A stretch of 64,000 nucleotides of DNA from Parapedobacter koreensis (GTDB lineage Bacteria > Bacteroidota > Bacteroidia > Sphingobacteriales > Sphingobacteriaceae). The DNA is taken from NCBI RefSeq assembly GCF_900109365.1, contig NZ_FNZR01000003.1, positions 744,001 through 808,000 on the forward strand, in the 5' to 3' direction. Of this stretch, positions 43,083-53,246 are shown one piece after another (position 1 is the first letter of the stretch; every line of letters begins with the position of its first letter). The position numbers and the translations under genes are program-made. The notes beneath the pieces were generated by a model, which worked only from the letters and a program-made list of their open reading frames with translations, searched no databases and was not told the DNA's origin.

Positions 43083-44921
43083 CTAAATAACTCCATGCAG
43101 TGGCCCGCCCATCGCACCCATCGCATCCACCTTTCGCTCCACTGTGGGATCCTTAATTAATTCGGGGGCGTGGTGAGGTTTCTTACGAGCATCGATAATG
43201 ATCGGTCCACGGCATCCCCAATGCTTGTGCTTGGTAAAGCCCTGTACACCGTGTATGTCATGCGATGGATTGCTACGGGTGAACGCAACCCATACCAAGT
43301 TATTGGCGTTGGCTGCGGTAAACGCCGCATCATCGCAGAGCACGAGCAGCATAATACCTGAAAAATCCACTTCGGCCGCGTCTTGGCCCCACCGTTCGAT
43401 ACGGTCGGCTTCGGTCTCATCGTTTGTAAAGGGGGGGGCTTCCACGGCTACCACGCCGGGCAGGGCCAGCTTGCAGGCCTGGAACGGCTGGGGTAACCCG
43501 AAACCTCCGGGCAGTTCGATGGCCAGTTCACGCTTTTTGCCCCCCGCAGCGGCAAAGACCACTTTGGATCCGGCATTCAGCCCGTCTCCCGAGTAGTCAA
43601 GGGTATCGATGGTCGTCTGGGTGTGGAAATGGAGGTCACGCTCAAGGTCGATCCGCTCAAATATATGTTTCAGGAAGGCCGGCACATCATGAATATCCAA
43701 CGAAGGGTCATCTTGATAAGCCGATATGAAAAGGTACTTGGCCAAACTCAATTGGTTTTTTCCCAGTATTTGGTTGGCGATGGTCAGGATTTCCTGCGGC
43801 CTATCCATATTCAGGTAAGGCGTATACCGTTCGCTGCCAATGGCAAACAGCAATGGGTGCACACCAGCGGCATCCACCGCATGGACGGCATGGAGTCCGT
43901 TGATTTCCTGGGGGATGGCCGATCCAGTGATTTCGTGTATCAGCGCGCCGAAGCTGGTGTCTTCCTGCGGGGGGCGACCGACCACGGTAAATGACCAGAT
44001 GGGATTTTTCCGATGGTATACCTTGTGCACATGCATCAGCGGAAACGGATGCACCAGACTGTAATAGCCCAGGTGGTCGCCGAAAGGCCCCTCGGGCTTG
44101 TTTTCTCCCGGATAGACTGTGCCGGTGATGACAAAGTCGGCGTCGGCCGAGATGCAGAAACCTTCATCATCGTAGAAATACCGGAAACGCCTGTTGCCCA
44201 GTGCGCCGGCAAATGTCAACTCCGACAAGCCTTCTGGTAATGGCATCACGGCTGATAGCGGATGCGATGGCGGACCGCCCACGAAAATGCTCACCTTCAG
44301 CGGGCGTCCCAAGGCATTAGCCTTGGTTTGATGCACGCCGATGCCACGGTGAAGCTGGTAGTGAAGGCCCACCTCGGCATCCTGTATGTAGTCGTTGCCC
44401 GCCAGCTGGATACGGTACATACCCAGGTTGGCCTGCATCGGCCCTGGCTTGCCCACATCTTCCGTATACACCTGCGGCATAGTGACAAAAGGACCGCCGT
44501 CCATCGACCAGTTGACAATCTGCGGCAGTTGGCTGATGCGGGTGGTGCCGTACAGGATGGGGGCATTGCTCTTTTTTTTCCAAGGCAATGCTGATAGCGC
44601 TGTAGACACTACATGCAGGTAGCTGAACGGCCGTTTAATTGCTCGCATGGGATCGGACTTGACATCCACCAGCACCTTAATTTTATCGAGCGTATCCCTG
44701 AACATGAAACGCGAACGCTCCAGCGTGCCAAACAGGTTGGAAACCGCGGGAAATGGACTGCCCTTAATGTTTTCGAACAACAAGGCAGGTCCTTGAGCAT
44801 CGTACACACGCATGTGGATAGCCGCCATTTCCAAATACGGGTCTACTTCTTGCTTGATGCGAATCAAGTGTCCGTTACGTTCCAAATCGTTGATGCATTC
44901 GGCGAGGCTACTGTATCCCAT
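43083..44921 (-). CDS. UbiD family decarboxylase
   Basis: Non-oxidative decarboxylase of 612 residues, typically using prenylated flavin supplied by UbiX. Recognisable regions are LLFENIKGSPFPAVSNLFGT near residue 49, GMYRIQLAGNDYIQDAEVGLH near residue 166 and the catalytic segment around PEGPFGDHLGYY near residue 274, with the expected E/D acids. It is longer than E. coli UbiD (497 residues) and could act on menaquinone or another aromatic acid. I chose ATG 44921; the TTG at 44939 overlaps a promoter box. No ubiX is adjacent. Confidence 0.9.
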   Translation of the reverse strand: MGYSSLAECINDLERNGHLIRIKQEVDPYLEMAAIHMRVYDAQGPALLFENIKGSPFPAVSNLFGTLERSRFMFRDTLDKIKVLVDVKSDPMRAIKRPFSYLHVVSTALSALPWKKKSNAPILYGTTRISQLPQIVNWSMDGGPFVTMPQVYTEDVGKPGPMQANLGMYRIQLAGNDYIQDAEVGLHYQLHRGIGVHQTKANALGRPLKVSIFVGGPPSHPLSAVMPLPEGLSELTFAGALGNRRFRYFYDDEGFCISADADFVITGTVYPGENKPEGPFGDHLGYYSLVHPFPLMHVHKVYHRKNPIWSFTVVGRPPQEDTSFGALIHEITGSAIPQEINGLHAVHAVDAAGVHPLLFAIGSERYTPYLNMDRPQEILTIANQILGKNQLSLAKYLFISAYQDDPSLDIHDVPAFLKHIFERIDLERDLHFHTQTTIDTLDYSGDGLNAGSKVVFAAAGGKKRELAIELPGGFGLPQPFQACKLALPGVVAVEAPPFTNDETEADRIERWGQDAAEVDFSGIMLLVLCDDAAFTAANANNLVWVAFTRSNPSHDIHGVQGFTKHKHWGCRGPIIIDARKKPHHAPELIKDPTVERKVDAMGAMGGPLHGVI

Positions 44922-44936
44922 ACTGATCGTTTTGGG

Positions 44937-44944
44937 CAAAGATA
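44937..44944 (-). promoter_or_regulatory. -7 promoter box of the UbiD gene
   Basis: TATCTTTG on the minus strand, 15 bases before ATG 44921. It overlaps the upstream TTG, supporting the shorter start. Confidence 0.45.
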
Positions 44945-44982
44945 ACGGAATTTCACATTAATTATACCGTTTCAATAAGCCT

Positions 44983-47900
44983 TCAAATCTTCTTCCTATT
45001 GTCGTCGGAATCCCGGTCAATCAATTTGTTATAGGGGTCTATCCCCACTTCAATGGGTTTTTCATCGACAATGATGGATACCTTATTTACGATCCCATCG
45101 ATGCGGTGTTTGCGTAGGTAAAGCGGATTATCCTTGGCCGCATCCGATGCACCAAAAATACCGATTTCGATGTAATCGCGCAAAGGAAGGGACTGCACTT
45201 CACTCCTTCCTATTTTAGCAGCGAGCGTGCTACCTTCCACATCTTCATAGCTGCGTTTTCCTTTTTCGTCGGTACGGTATTTGGATACCCTGAACTCCAT
45301 GTCCACTTGATAGCGGCCATCGGGTAGCGCCTTAGCGGTGACTTTATCTGCCGCATTATTATAAAGGGTGATCGTCTCAAACAGGTCTTTAATCAGGTAT
45401 TGCAGGGAATCCGGCGTTGCCCTCCTGATATGGTCAACAAATTCAATCGACGTCGTGTAGGGCGGCTCCTGAAAAGCATATTCAGCCACATAGTCGCGAA
45501 GGACGGTATTGAACGAATCCGTACCCAGGTAATCACTCATGGCATAGGCCACCAATGAACCCTTGTTATAGTGAATATACTGTTGGTTCTCGTTCAGCAT
45601 CAAAGGATTTTCTTTCAATTTTTCGGCGGCCCTGCCGGACAGGTACTTGTCCAGCGCATCCTTCAGAAACTTGCGCATCTGGTTTTGCCCGTACCGTTGC
45701 TCCAGCACCTTCAGCGAACTGTATTCGGACAAAGATTCAGACAAGAGCGTAGCCCCCTTTACATTGGCGCCGATAACCTGGTGCGCCCACCATTGATGGG
45801 CCACCTCATGCGAGATGACCGCATAGGGATAATCCACGGCATCGGGGTCGGATTCGTCCACATCGGCGATGAAGCCAATACCCTCCGAAAAAGGCACCGT
45901 GTTTGCAAACGACTGTGCAAACGTGCCCTGCGTAATGGGAAACTCGATAATCCGCATCTGCTTGAATTGATAAGGGCTGAATGTCTCGGAATAATAACGC
46001 AGCGACGCTTTCATGGAAGCCATCATCCGGTCGAGGTTATACTCATGACCCTTGTGATAGTATATTTCCAAGTTGATATCGCCCAGCTTATCACGCATTA
46101 CTTCGTATCTTGCCGAGTTATATGCATAGAAATTGAGCATGGGCCGGTCCATCTTATAGTGGAAATAGCGCCGTCCGTCTTTGCTCCATTGCCGCTGCAG
46201 GTATCCCGGAGCGATGGCGATCTGGTCGTCTGACGTGCTTACCGTTGTCTCAAATGAAACCCAGTCTGCATCTTCGGAAATGTAGGTGTTCTGCAGGGCT
46301 GCGCTGTCTGTCGGGTCGGCCATACGGTCGCGCTCGGGCAATCCGTATTTTTTCCGGGCCTCCTGATCGGCCAGCTCCATATTGGCGTGATAACCCAGCG
46401 AAGGAAATAACGAGCTTGATAAAAAGGTGCCATTTTCCAATACGGGAGAACGATCGCTTAGAAAGCTATTGGGTTTGTTTTGAATGACGGCCGTGATCAG
46501 CAACGTATCGTTTGGTGCCAAGGGTTTGTTCAAGGTGTAAATATCAAAATTGAGCACGGAATCGGTCGATAAGAGGTCGGCACCGCCACCGATAGTGATG
46601 GATTGCACGTTGCCGCCGTGATCGAAATAAAGCGTATCGATTGGTACGTCGTGTTTGTTCACCGCTCGGTAATGCACCGTTGCATGGTAGTTCCGTTCTT
46701 TGGGAAAAATGTCCATATCCACGCGTACATCCACAATACGCGGATGCGGAGAATCCTTATATTGTTTGTATTTCTTTTCATAATCGACCTGTTGCATCTC
46801 ACGTTCTTTGGCCGAATAGTATGGCTGCGCCACGTTGTTTTGATAATAAATGGCATATCCGAGTGCAGCAAAAGCCAACAGGCAGAGTGCCGATGGAATG
46901 ACGATGACCGGTTTTGCGCGCTTCATCGCGGTAGACAGGCGTTCCCGTACGCCCGATAGGATTCCCCGCCGCCAAAACAACAGCGTTGCGCCGAACAATG
47001 CCCCGCACAGCAACAGCCAGTACAGCTTGTAGTACACATAATGCCTAATACCACCATACCCATTCATGTCCGAATAGTTGTACCCCGGATCGGTATTGAA
47101 CTTATACATATCTTGCTCCACTCCGATTTTAGAAAGCAGCGGCATGCCGATGGTTAAGAGCAATAACACAAAAAAACCGACGAAATAATTCTTAAAAAAC
47201 GAATGGATGAATAATGCAAACAGGATAAGCACTAAGTAATTGAGCATATCCAACACAAAAAGCTCAACGAGGTAATGGCCGATTTCGAAGTTGTAATATT
47301 CGGAATAGATCTGCACACCGATCGCCGTAAGCATGCTGATAAGTAGCACCAGGCAAGTCATCTGGAGCAGTGCAAAAAATTTGGATAGCAACAGTGTCCA
47401 ATTGGTTACTGCAGTGGTGTTAATGAGGTGGTCCATCCGTGCAGTAGCCGCCCGCTGCATAAGCATTCCCGAAAACAAAAAAATCATGATCTGCAGGAAA
47501 AAGCTGTAAATGCCGCCCAAAAGCTGTAGCATCATCCATGTGACCGGATAGGTATTCGTGCCATATAGTTGCCCGAATGCCGATATCATCAATAGCACAA
47601 TCAGCACGGTAAGGATCAGAATGACGACGAATGTCCAGTTTCTGACAATAAACCGGGTATCGTGCCGGGAAAGAAACCAAGCAGTTTTAATGCCCCTGAA
47701 AAACGAATAGTCAAACGAAATCTTGGGCAAATCAATCCGGACGATGCTTCCAAAATTGTTTTTGGTCGTCCTTTCGGCTTTTTCCCGTTTCCATTTCACT
47801 GCGTAGGCATTGTGCGAAAACGAAAAAGTAATGTACATGCTGAACAGAATTAAAAAACCGACACCCAGCCAAATCAGCCGGTTGTACAGCACCACGCCAA

Positions 47901-48618
47901 AGAATGGCAGCAAATTGCTGTTCTGTTCTTCCACCGTCCAGTACTTTGTATAATACGAAATCGCTTCCTGTCCAAACGGATCGATCAAGGCGGCAAGGTA
48001 ACGGTTGTCCATATCCCGCGTAAGGTTTTCCAGTAAGGTCTGCACCAAAAAGAGGAGCAACACAAAGATAAACCCGATGTATACATTGCGGGAAATCGTG
48101 ACTACGGCAAACACCATGGCTCCAAAAAGGATGATATTGGGGATAACAAACAGCACATAGGCTTCAAAATAAGACCAGATGTGTACCGGCCCAAGGAGGT
48201 CTTGATTGACATTGGGCAAATACGCAGCCGTAATAAACCCGAGCCCGATGGACAGCGTAATCAATACCGTCACCACCAGCGCACTCAGGAACTTGGCCGA
48301 GAGATAAGAAGCCTTGGTAAGCGGGTACGAAAACAGCACCGTATGCACGTTGTAGCGGAAATCCCGGTATACCGAGCCACCGATGATGGTGGGTAATAGG
48401 AAATAGACAAAGGCAGCAAGCCCGTTGATCAGTTCATTGATGGCGATGGGTGAATTGACATACACCGGTGACGAGGTCGTTACGGTGACGCCGTCAAACA
48501 CGCCAAGGGCGGAAGCCATCATGAGCAGTGCAAGCCCAAAGAATAGGACAAAATAGATGAAAAATGGCCAGTTTTTCACCCATCGTTTTACTTCAAAGTT
48601 GAATATGGTACTAAACAT
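44983..48618 (-). CDS. ABC permease fused to an M1-family zinc aminopeptidase
   Basis: Giant fusion of 1211 residues. The N-terminal half carries two ABC-2-like membrane blocks, at about residues 1-280 and 310-600, each with several spans; the C-terminal half is a gluzincin peptidase in the periplasm. The zinc motif is HEVAH at 937-941 with a following glutamate at 961 (HExxH-X19-E, one residue longer than the standard X18). The segment before it, QGTFAQSFANTVPFSEGIGF, takes the place of the GxMEN peptide-binding motif. It starts on the stop of the ATPase gene. The family is known in Bacteroidota, but its role is not established. Confidence 0.93.
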   Translation of the reverse strand: MFSTIFNFEVKRWVKNWPFFIYFVLFFGLALLMMASALGVFDGVTVTTSSPVYVNSPIAINELINGLAAFVYFLLPTIIGGSVYRDFRYNVHTVLFSYPLTKASYLSAKFLSALVVTVLITLSIGLGFITAAYLPNVNQDLLGPVHIWSYFEAYVLFVIPNIILFGAMVFAVVTISRNVYIGFIFVLLLFLVQTLLENLTRDMDNRYLAALIDPFGQEAISYYTKYWTVEEQNSNLLPFFGVVLYNRLIWLGVGFLILFSMYITFSFSHNAYAVKWKREKAERTTKNNFGSIVRIDLPKISFDYSFFRGIKTAWFLSRHDTRFIVRNWTFVVILILTVLIVLLMISAFGQLYGTNTYPVTWMMLQLLGGIYSFFLQIMIFLFSGMLMQRAATARMDHLINTTAVTNWTLLLSKFFALLQMTCLVLLISMLTAIGVQIYSEYYNFEIGHYLVELFVLDMLNYLVLILFALFIHSFFKNYFVGFFVLLLLTIGMPLLSKIGVEQDMYKFNTDPGYNYSDMNGYGGIRHYVYYKLYWLLLCGALFGATLLFWRRGILSGVRERLSTAMKRAKPVIVIPSALCLLAFAALGYAIYYQNNVAQPYYSAKEREMQQVDYEKKYKQYKDSPHPRIVDVRVDMDIFPKERNYHATVHYRAVNKHDVPIDTLYFDHGGNVQSITIGGGADLLSTDSVLNFDIYTLNKPLAPNDTLLITAVIQNKPNSFLSDRSPVLENGTFLSSSLFPSLGYHANMELADQEARKKYGLPERDRMADPTDSAALQNTYISEDADWVSFETTVSTSDDQIAIAPGYLQRQWSKDGRRYFHYKMDRPMLNFYAYNSARYEVMRDKLGDINLEIYYHKGHEYNLDRMMASMKASLRYYSETFSPYQFKQMRIIEFPITQGTFAQSFANTVPFSEGIGFIADVDESDPDAVDYPYAVISHEVAHQWWAHQVIGANVKGATLLSESLSEYSSLKVLEQRYGQNQMRKFLKDALDKYLSGRAAEKLKENPLMLNENQQYIHYNKGSLVAYAMSDYLGTDSFNTVLRDYVAEYAFQEPPYTTSIEFVDHIRRATPDSLQYLIKDLFETITLYNNAADKVTAKALPDGRYQVDMEFRVSKYRTDEKGKRSYEDVEGSTLAAKIGRSEVQSLPLRDYIEIGIFGASDAAKDNPLYLRKHRIDGIVNKVSIIVDEKPIEVGIDPYNKLIDRDSDDNRKKI

Positions 48619-49496
48619 CAGGCTTGGTCGTTCTTAAGCGTTACAAAATAAACATCTTCCAGCTGAGGTGTTGCCGGCACAAAAGTTTCATGTGGCTGCG
48701 TGTCACTCAGCACACGGATATTCAACGTATTGTCCGGGTTGTAGTTTGAAGAGATCACCTGATAACTGGCATTGAATTCCTCGAAATCAGCCCGTTCAAC
48801 AATGCGCATCCAGATTCTTCCGAACAGCTGTTGTTCGCCCTGTGCAGCGGTACCTCGATACAATACTTTGCCACCGTTCATGATCGCCAGTTCGTGGCAC
48901 AGCTCGCGCACGTCGTCCACGATATGTGTGGAAAAGATGACCGTATGGCTGGTTCCGATCTCCCGGAGCACGTTTAAGAACCGCTGGCGCTCTGCTGGAT
49001 CAAGCCCTGCCGTTGGTTCATCGACAATGATGAGTTTCGGATTGTTCAGCAGCAACTGTGCAATGCCAAACCGCTGTTTCATACCGCCGGAATAGCCGCT
49101 TACGCTTTTTTTGCGCACATTCCACAGGTTGGTGATCTCCAGCACTTCATTGACAATCTTTCGGCAATCGGTGGCTGTGGCGATACCTTTGAGCCGTGCA
49201 AAATAGTGCAGCAGTTCCTCCGCCGACATATTCGGATATACACCGAACTCTTGCGGGAGATAGCCCAATAATCTGCGTAAAGCCATTTTATCGTTGAGCA
49301 CGTTGATATCACCGAAGGTGATACTGCCTTCGTCAGGCTGCTGTAAGGTAGCAATGGTACGCATGAGCGATGATTTGCCTGCGCCATTGGGACCAAGAAG
49401 GCCAAACATCCCAGATCCAATATGTAAATTCACATCATCCAGCGCTTTCACGCCATTGTTATACGTTTTGGATAGGCCGGTTATTGTCAATTCCAT
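48618..49496 (-). CDS. ABC transporter ATPase partner of the M1-permease fusion
   Basis: Cytoplasmic ATPase of 292 residues. Walker A is LGPNGAGKSSLMR near residue 35, the signature VSGYSGGMKQRFG near residue 132 and Walker B LIIVDEPTAGLDPAE near residue 153; the switch histidine is in STHIVDD. It overlaps the peptidase-permease gene by one base, and both are expected to form one complex in which ATP use drives a membrane or peptidase action. It is preceded by a consensus-spaced promoter and a tandem repeat. Confidence 0.93.
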   Translation of the reverse strand: MELTITGLSKTYNNGVKALDDVNLHIGSGMFGLLGPNGAGKSSLMRTIATLQQPDEGSITFGDINVLNDKMALRRLLGYLPQEFGVYPNMSAEELLHYFARLKGIATATDCRKIVNEVLEITNLWNVRKKSVSGYSGGMKQRFGIAQLLLNNPKLIIVDEPTAGLDPAERQRFLNVLREIGTSHTVIFSTHIVDDVRELCHELAIMNGGKVLYRGTAAQGEQQLFGRIWMRIVERADFEEFNASYQVISSNYNPDNTLNIRVLSDTQPHETFVPATPQLEDVYFVTLKNDQA

Positions 49497-49510
49497 CGTT
49501 TTCGTTTGAT

Positions 49511-49548
49511 TATGGTGTAAGTTAATGACTATGGTATAAGCTAATGCC
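49511..49548. repeat. 19-base tandem direct repeat in the 5' leader of the ABC/M1 pair
   Basis: Two adjoining 19-base copies, 49511-49529 and 49530-49548, match at 16 of 19 positions (each TATGGTxTAAGxTAATGxC). They lie between the -7 box and the ATPase start, where a regulator or RNA structure could act on the operon. Confidence 0.5.
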
Positions 49549-49550
49549 TA

Positions 49551-49582
49551 CAATAGTAGGTCTTTTCCAAGAAAAAAGCAAA
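49551..49582 (-). promoter_or_regulatory. Promoter of the ABC/M1 operon
   Basis: On the minus strand TTTG at 49579-49582, a 20-base spacer, then TACTATTG at 49551-49558, one mismatch from TAnnTTTG. The box is inside a short palindrome, CCTACAATAGTAGG at 49547-49560. Confidence 0.5.
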
Positions 49583-49654
49583 TATTTGGAACGTAGAAAA
49601 GTCAAACCGATTTCTTATTTTCGCCACGGAAACAGGAAAGAGCGACAGGCATAG

Positions 49655-52600
49655 ATGCAACTGACCAAGCTTGACATAAAAGGGTTTAAAAGTTTTGGCG
49701 ACAAAATTACCATTCATTTCAATGAAGGGGTGACGGCCATTGTAGGCCCCAACGGCTGTGGCAAATCCAATGTTGTGGATGCCATCCGCTGGGTACTTGG
49801 CGAGCAGAGCACGCGCATGCTCCGCTCCGAAAAGATGGAAAACATCATCTTCAACGGCACCAAGAATCGCAAGCCGGCAAACCTTGCCGAAGTATCGCTC
49901 TCATTTGACAATACCAAGAACATTCTGCCCACCGAATTTTCGCAGGTGACCATCACGCGCAAGCTCTACCGCAACGGGGAAAGCGAATACCGCCTTAATG
50001 ATGTGAAATGCCGTCTAAAAGATATCACCGACCTGTTTCTGGATACGGGTATCGGAGCCGACTCCTACTCCATCATTGAGCTGAAGATGATCGATGAAAT
50101 CATCAACAATAAAGAAAACTCGCGCCGCAACCTTTTTGAAGAGGCCTCCGGCATTTCTAAATATAAAGTCCGCAAAAAACAGACACTTAGCAAACTGAAA
50201 GATACCGAAGGCGACCTTGACCGCGTGGAAGACCTGCTGTTTGAAATTGAGAAAAACCTCAAAACCTTGGAAAACCAGGCGAAGAAAGCCGAACGTTATT
50301 ACCGCCTCAAAGAGCAGTATAAAACACTCAGCGTGGCATTGGCTACGTACCGCATCACGCATTTCAGCGAATCACTGGCACGTTTGGACGAGCAGGAATT
50401 GACCCAGCGCACCGAACAGGCGCGTATCAGCACGGAAATCGCCAAGTTAGAGTCGCAGCTCCAGCAGCTAAAACAGGAAAGCCTGGCAAAAGAAAAAAAC
50501 CTGGCTACGCAACAACGGGCAACGAATGAATACGTGGCCAAAATACGGGCTTATGAAAGCGAGAAGAAGGTAAAAAATGAACAGCTCCGCAACCTGCAGG
50601 ACAAGGAAAAGCGGCTTAGTGAGGAGCTTTCGCAAGATAAACAACAGCTCAACCATGCGCTGTACAACATCAAACGGCTGAATGAAGAACACGCTGTCGA
50701 GCAGCAGAAACTTGATGTCATCGTTGCCACACTTGAACGGCAAAAGGTGGAAGTAGACGAATTGCGCGGACAGCAGCAGACATCCAAAAACAAGCTGGAC
50801 GCGACCGTACGCCAGCACAACGAGCTACAAAACGAAAGCTATAAGATCGAGAAAGAAATCGCCGTGCTGCGCATCCAGCATGATGCACTCGAACAGGAAA
50901 GCTTGCGCAATGTAACCGATACGGAGTCAAAGACGGCTGAACTTGACCAGTTCAACGCACTGGTCGCCGAACTTGAGGACAAAACCGACACTTTGCAGCA
51001 AGAATACGAATTTGCCGTCCAGTCGGAGGAGGAGTTGCAGCAGCAAATTACCGATACAGAGGCCACTATCCAGTCACTAAAGGACGCACTCATCAAGGAT
51101 AATAGGCAATTAGATGCCAAACAGAACGAGTATAACCTGACCAAATCCTTGGTAGACAACCTCGAAGGGTTTCCGGAGTCTATCCGCTTCCTGCGCAAAA
51201 GCGCCACCTGGAAAAAACAATACCCATTGTTTTCCGACATCCTCTTTTGTAAAGAAGATTATCGTATTGCCATTGAAAACTACCTGGAGCCGTACATGAA
51301 CCACTATGTGGTACAACACCACGATGAGGCGGTGCACGCCGTACGGCTACTGAGTGATGCCGTGCGCGGACGGGCCAATTTTTTTGTGCTCGACGCTATC
51401 AATGGGTTGCCCATATCCGATTCGGTGCCCACGCCGGATCACCGGCTTGTTCCGGCGCTGGATGTGGTCAGCACGGAAGAACAATACCTCCCCTTGTGCA
51501 GGATATTGCTGCGCAACGTCTTCCTGATTCAGGCCGACGATGAAGGGGCTTTGGAAGACCGGCTTCCCGACGGAGAAATCACCGTTCTCCATAAAAGCGG
51601 TAAGTTCAGCAAAAACAGGCTCGGCTTATCGGGCGGATCGGTAGGTCTCTTTGAAGGGAAACGCATCGGGCGGGCGAAAAACCTTGAAAACCTGTCCAAA
51701 GAGATTAAATCTTTGGGCCAGCATATCGCCGCTCAGCAAGATCGCCTCGATGAGGCATCCCGTAACATCACCACGCTGAAAAACAGTTCGCAGAAAGCAC
51801 GGATGGAAGAACTCCACCAGCAGCTCAACCGGCTCAACAACGAGCTGGTATCCGTAAAAACCAAGCAGGAACAATACCAAGCGTTCATCACCAGCAGCCA
51901 GAACCGCAAGCACGACATCGAACAGAAGATGGCAGGCATCACCCGGGAACTCCAGGAAGCCGAGCCACGACTGGAAAAGCTAAAAGCCGAAAAGACACAA
52001 CGGGATTTAGCCTTGCGGGAGATGCAGGAGGCCTTCCAGGAGCTATCCGAAGTGCTCACGGAAAAGTCATCGGCCTACAACCAGGATAATATCCGTTTCC
52101 ACCAGCAGCAAAATAAGGTTTCCGGCATCAGCAAAGACCTTGAATACCGCGAAAGCCTGCGGGACACTTACGAAACCCGCATGGCTAAAAACGCAGCTGA
52201 ATACGAACAGGTACAGGCAGGCATCAAAGATACATTACAGCACGTAGATGAGTCGGATGAAGACCTCATTGCGATGTACGCACAAAAGGAGGCTTTCGAA
52301 AAGGGGCTGCAGGAAGTGGAAGAAGAATACTATGCCTCGCGCGGCAAGATCAATGAAACCGAAGAGCAAATCACTCACCTGCGCAGGCAGAAGGAGCAGG
52401 TCGATTTCCTATTCGATGAGCTGCGCGATAAGAAGACCAACCTCAAGCTTGATCTCAATGCCCTGAAGGAGCGGCTATCCGTTGAGTTTTCTATTGATAT
52501 CAATGAACTAATGGCCGCCGTCTCGGAAGGTTCCGTGGATGCCGCAGCCGAGCCGCAGGAAGATGAGGAATCCCTGCGGCAGAAAACCGAAAAACTGCGC

Positions 52601-53221
52601 AGGCAACTGGATGATTTCGGCAGCATCAATCCGATGGCTATGGAGGCTTACCAAGAGATGAACGAACGCTATACCTTCATCATTAAGGAAAAACAGGACT
52701 TGCTGGACGCCAAAAATTCGTTGTTGGAAACCATCCAGGAAATCGACGACACGGCACGAGAGAAATTCATGGAAGCCTTTACCCGCGTCCGTGAAAACTT
52801 CATCCATGTGTTCCGCTCGTTATTTAACGAGGAAGATACGTGCGACCTCATCCTGAGCGATCCTAACAATCCACTGGAATCGGACATCGATATCACGGCA
52901 CGTCCGAAGGGCAAGCGGCCACTATCCATCAATCAGCTCTCCGGTGGGGAAAAAACGCTGACTTCCACGGCCCTGCTGTTTTCCTTGTACCTGCTCAAGC
53001 CGGCACCTTTCTGTATCTTTGATGAGGTGGATGCCCCACTGGACGATACCAATATCGATAAGTTCAACAACATCATCCGCAAGTTTTCAGACCAGTCGCA
53101 ATTTATCATCGTATCACACAACAAGCGCACCATTGCCAGCACGGATATCATCTACGGGGTGACCATGGTGGAGCAGGGCGTATCGCGCGTCGTGGCTGTG
53201 GATATGCGTGAAGTGGCGTAG
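49655..53221 (+). CDS. smc: Chromosome segregation protein SMC
   Basis: Condensin-type ATPase of 1188 residues that organises and separates chromosomes. Walker A is GPNGCGKSN at residues 31-39. Two long coiled-coil arms at about 165-505 and 670-1010 flank a hinge at about 510-660. The signature LSGGEKTL begins at residue 1095 and Walker B FCIFDEVDAPLDD follows. ATG 49655 is preceded by GGAAAGAG, a weak Shine-Dalgarno-like stretch. No ScpA or ScpB genes are adjacent. Confidence 0.97.
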   Translation: MQLTKLDIKGFKSFGDKITIHFNEGVTAIVGPNGCGKSNVVDAIRWVLGEQSTRMLRSEKMENIIFNGTKNRKPANLAEVSLSFDNTKNILPTEFSQVTITRKLYRNGESEYRLNDVKCRLKDITDLFLDTGIGADSYSIIELKMIDEIINNKENSRRNLFEEASGISKYKVRKKQTLSKLKDTEGDLDRVEDLLFEIEKNLKTLENQAKKAERYYRLKEQYKTLSVALATYRITHFSESLARLDEQELTQRTEQARISTEIAKLESQLQQLKQESLAKEKNLATQQRATNEYVAKIRAYESEKKVKNEQLRNLQDKEKRLSEELSQDKQQLNHALYNIKRLNEEHAVEQQKLDVIVATLERQKVEVDELRGQQQTSKNKLDATVRQHNELQNESYKIEKEIAVLRIQHDALEQESLRNVTDTESKTAELDQFNALVAELEDKTDTLQQEYEFAVQSEEELQQQITDTEATIQSLKDALIKDNRQLDAKQNEYNLTKSLVDNLEGFPESIRFLRKSATWKKQYPLFSDILFCKEDYRIAIENYLEPYMNHYVVQHHDEAVHAVRLLSDAVRGRANFFVLDAINGLPISDSVPTPDHRLVPALDVVSTEEQYLPLCRILLRNVFLIQADDEGALEDRLPDGEITVLHKSGKFSKNRLGLSGGSVGLFEGKRIGRAKNLENLSKEIKSLGQHIAAQQDRLDEASRNITTLKNSSQKARMEELHQQLNRLNNELVSVKTKQEQYQAFITSSQNRKHDIEQKMAGITRELQEAEPRLEKLKAEKTQRDLALREMQEAFQELSEVLTEKSSAYNQDNIRFHQQQNKVSGISKDLEYRESLRDTYETRMAKNAAEYEQVQAGIKDTLQHVDESDEDLIAMYAQKEAFEKGLQEVEEEYYASRGKINETEEQITHLRRQKEQVDFLFDELRDKKTNLKLDLNALKERLSVEFSIDINELMAAVSEGSVDAAAEPQEDEESLRQKTEKLRRQLDDFGSINPMAMEAYQEMNERYTFIIKEKQDLLDAKNSLLETIQEIDDTAREKFMEAFTRVRENFIHVFRSLFNEEDTCDLILSDPNNPLESDIDITARPKGKRPLSINQLSGGEKTLTSTALLFSLYLLKPAPFCIFDEVDAPLDDTNIDKFNNIIRKFSDQSQFIIVSHNKRTIASTDIIYGVTMVEQGVSRVVAVDMREVA

Positions 53222-53246
53222 TTCGGTAGCTTGTCGTTTTCACAAC

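Noticed and set aside
44940-44982. Hairpin between UbiD and the M1 fusion
   Set aside because: AACGG/CCGTT gives only five pairs with a loop of about 19 bases.
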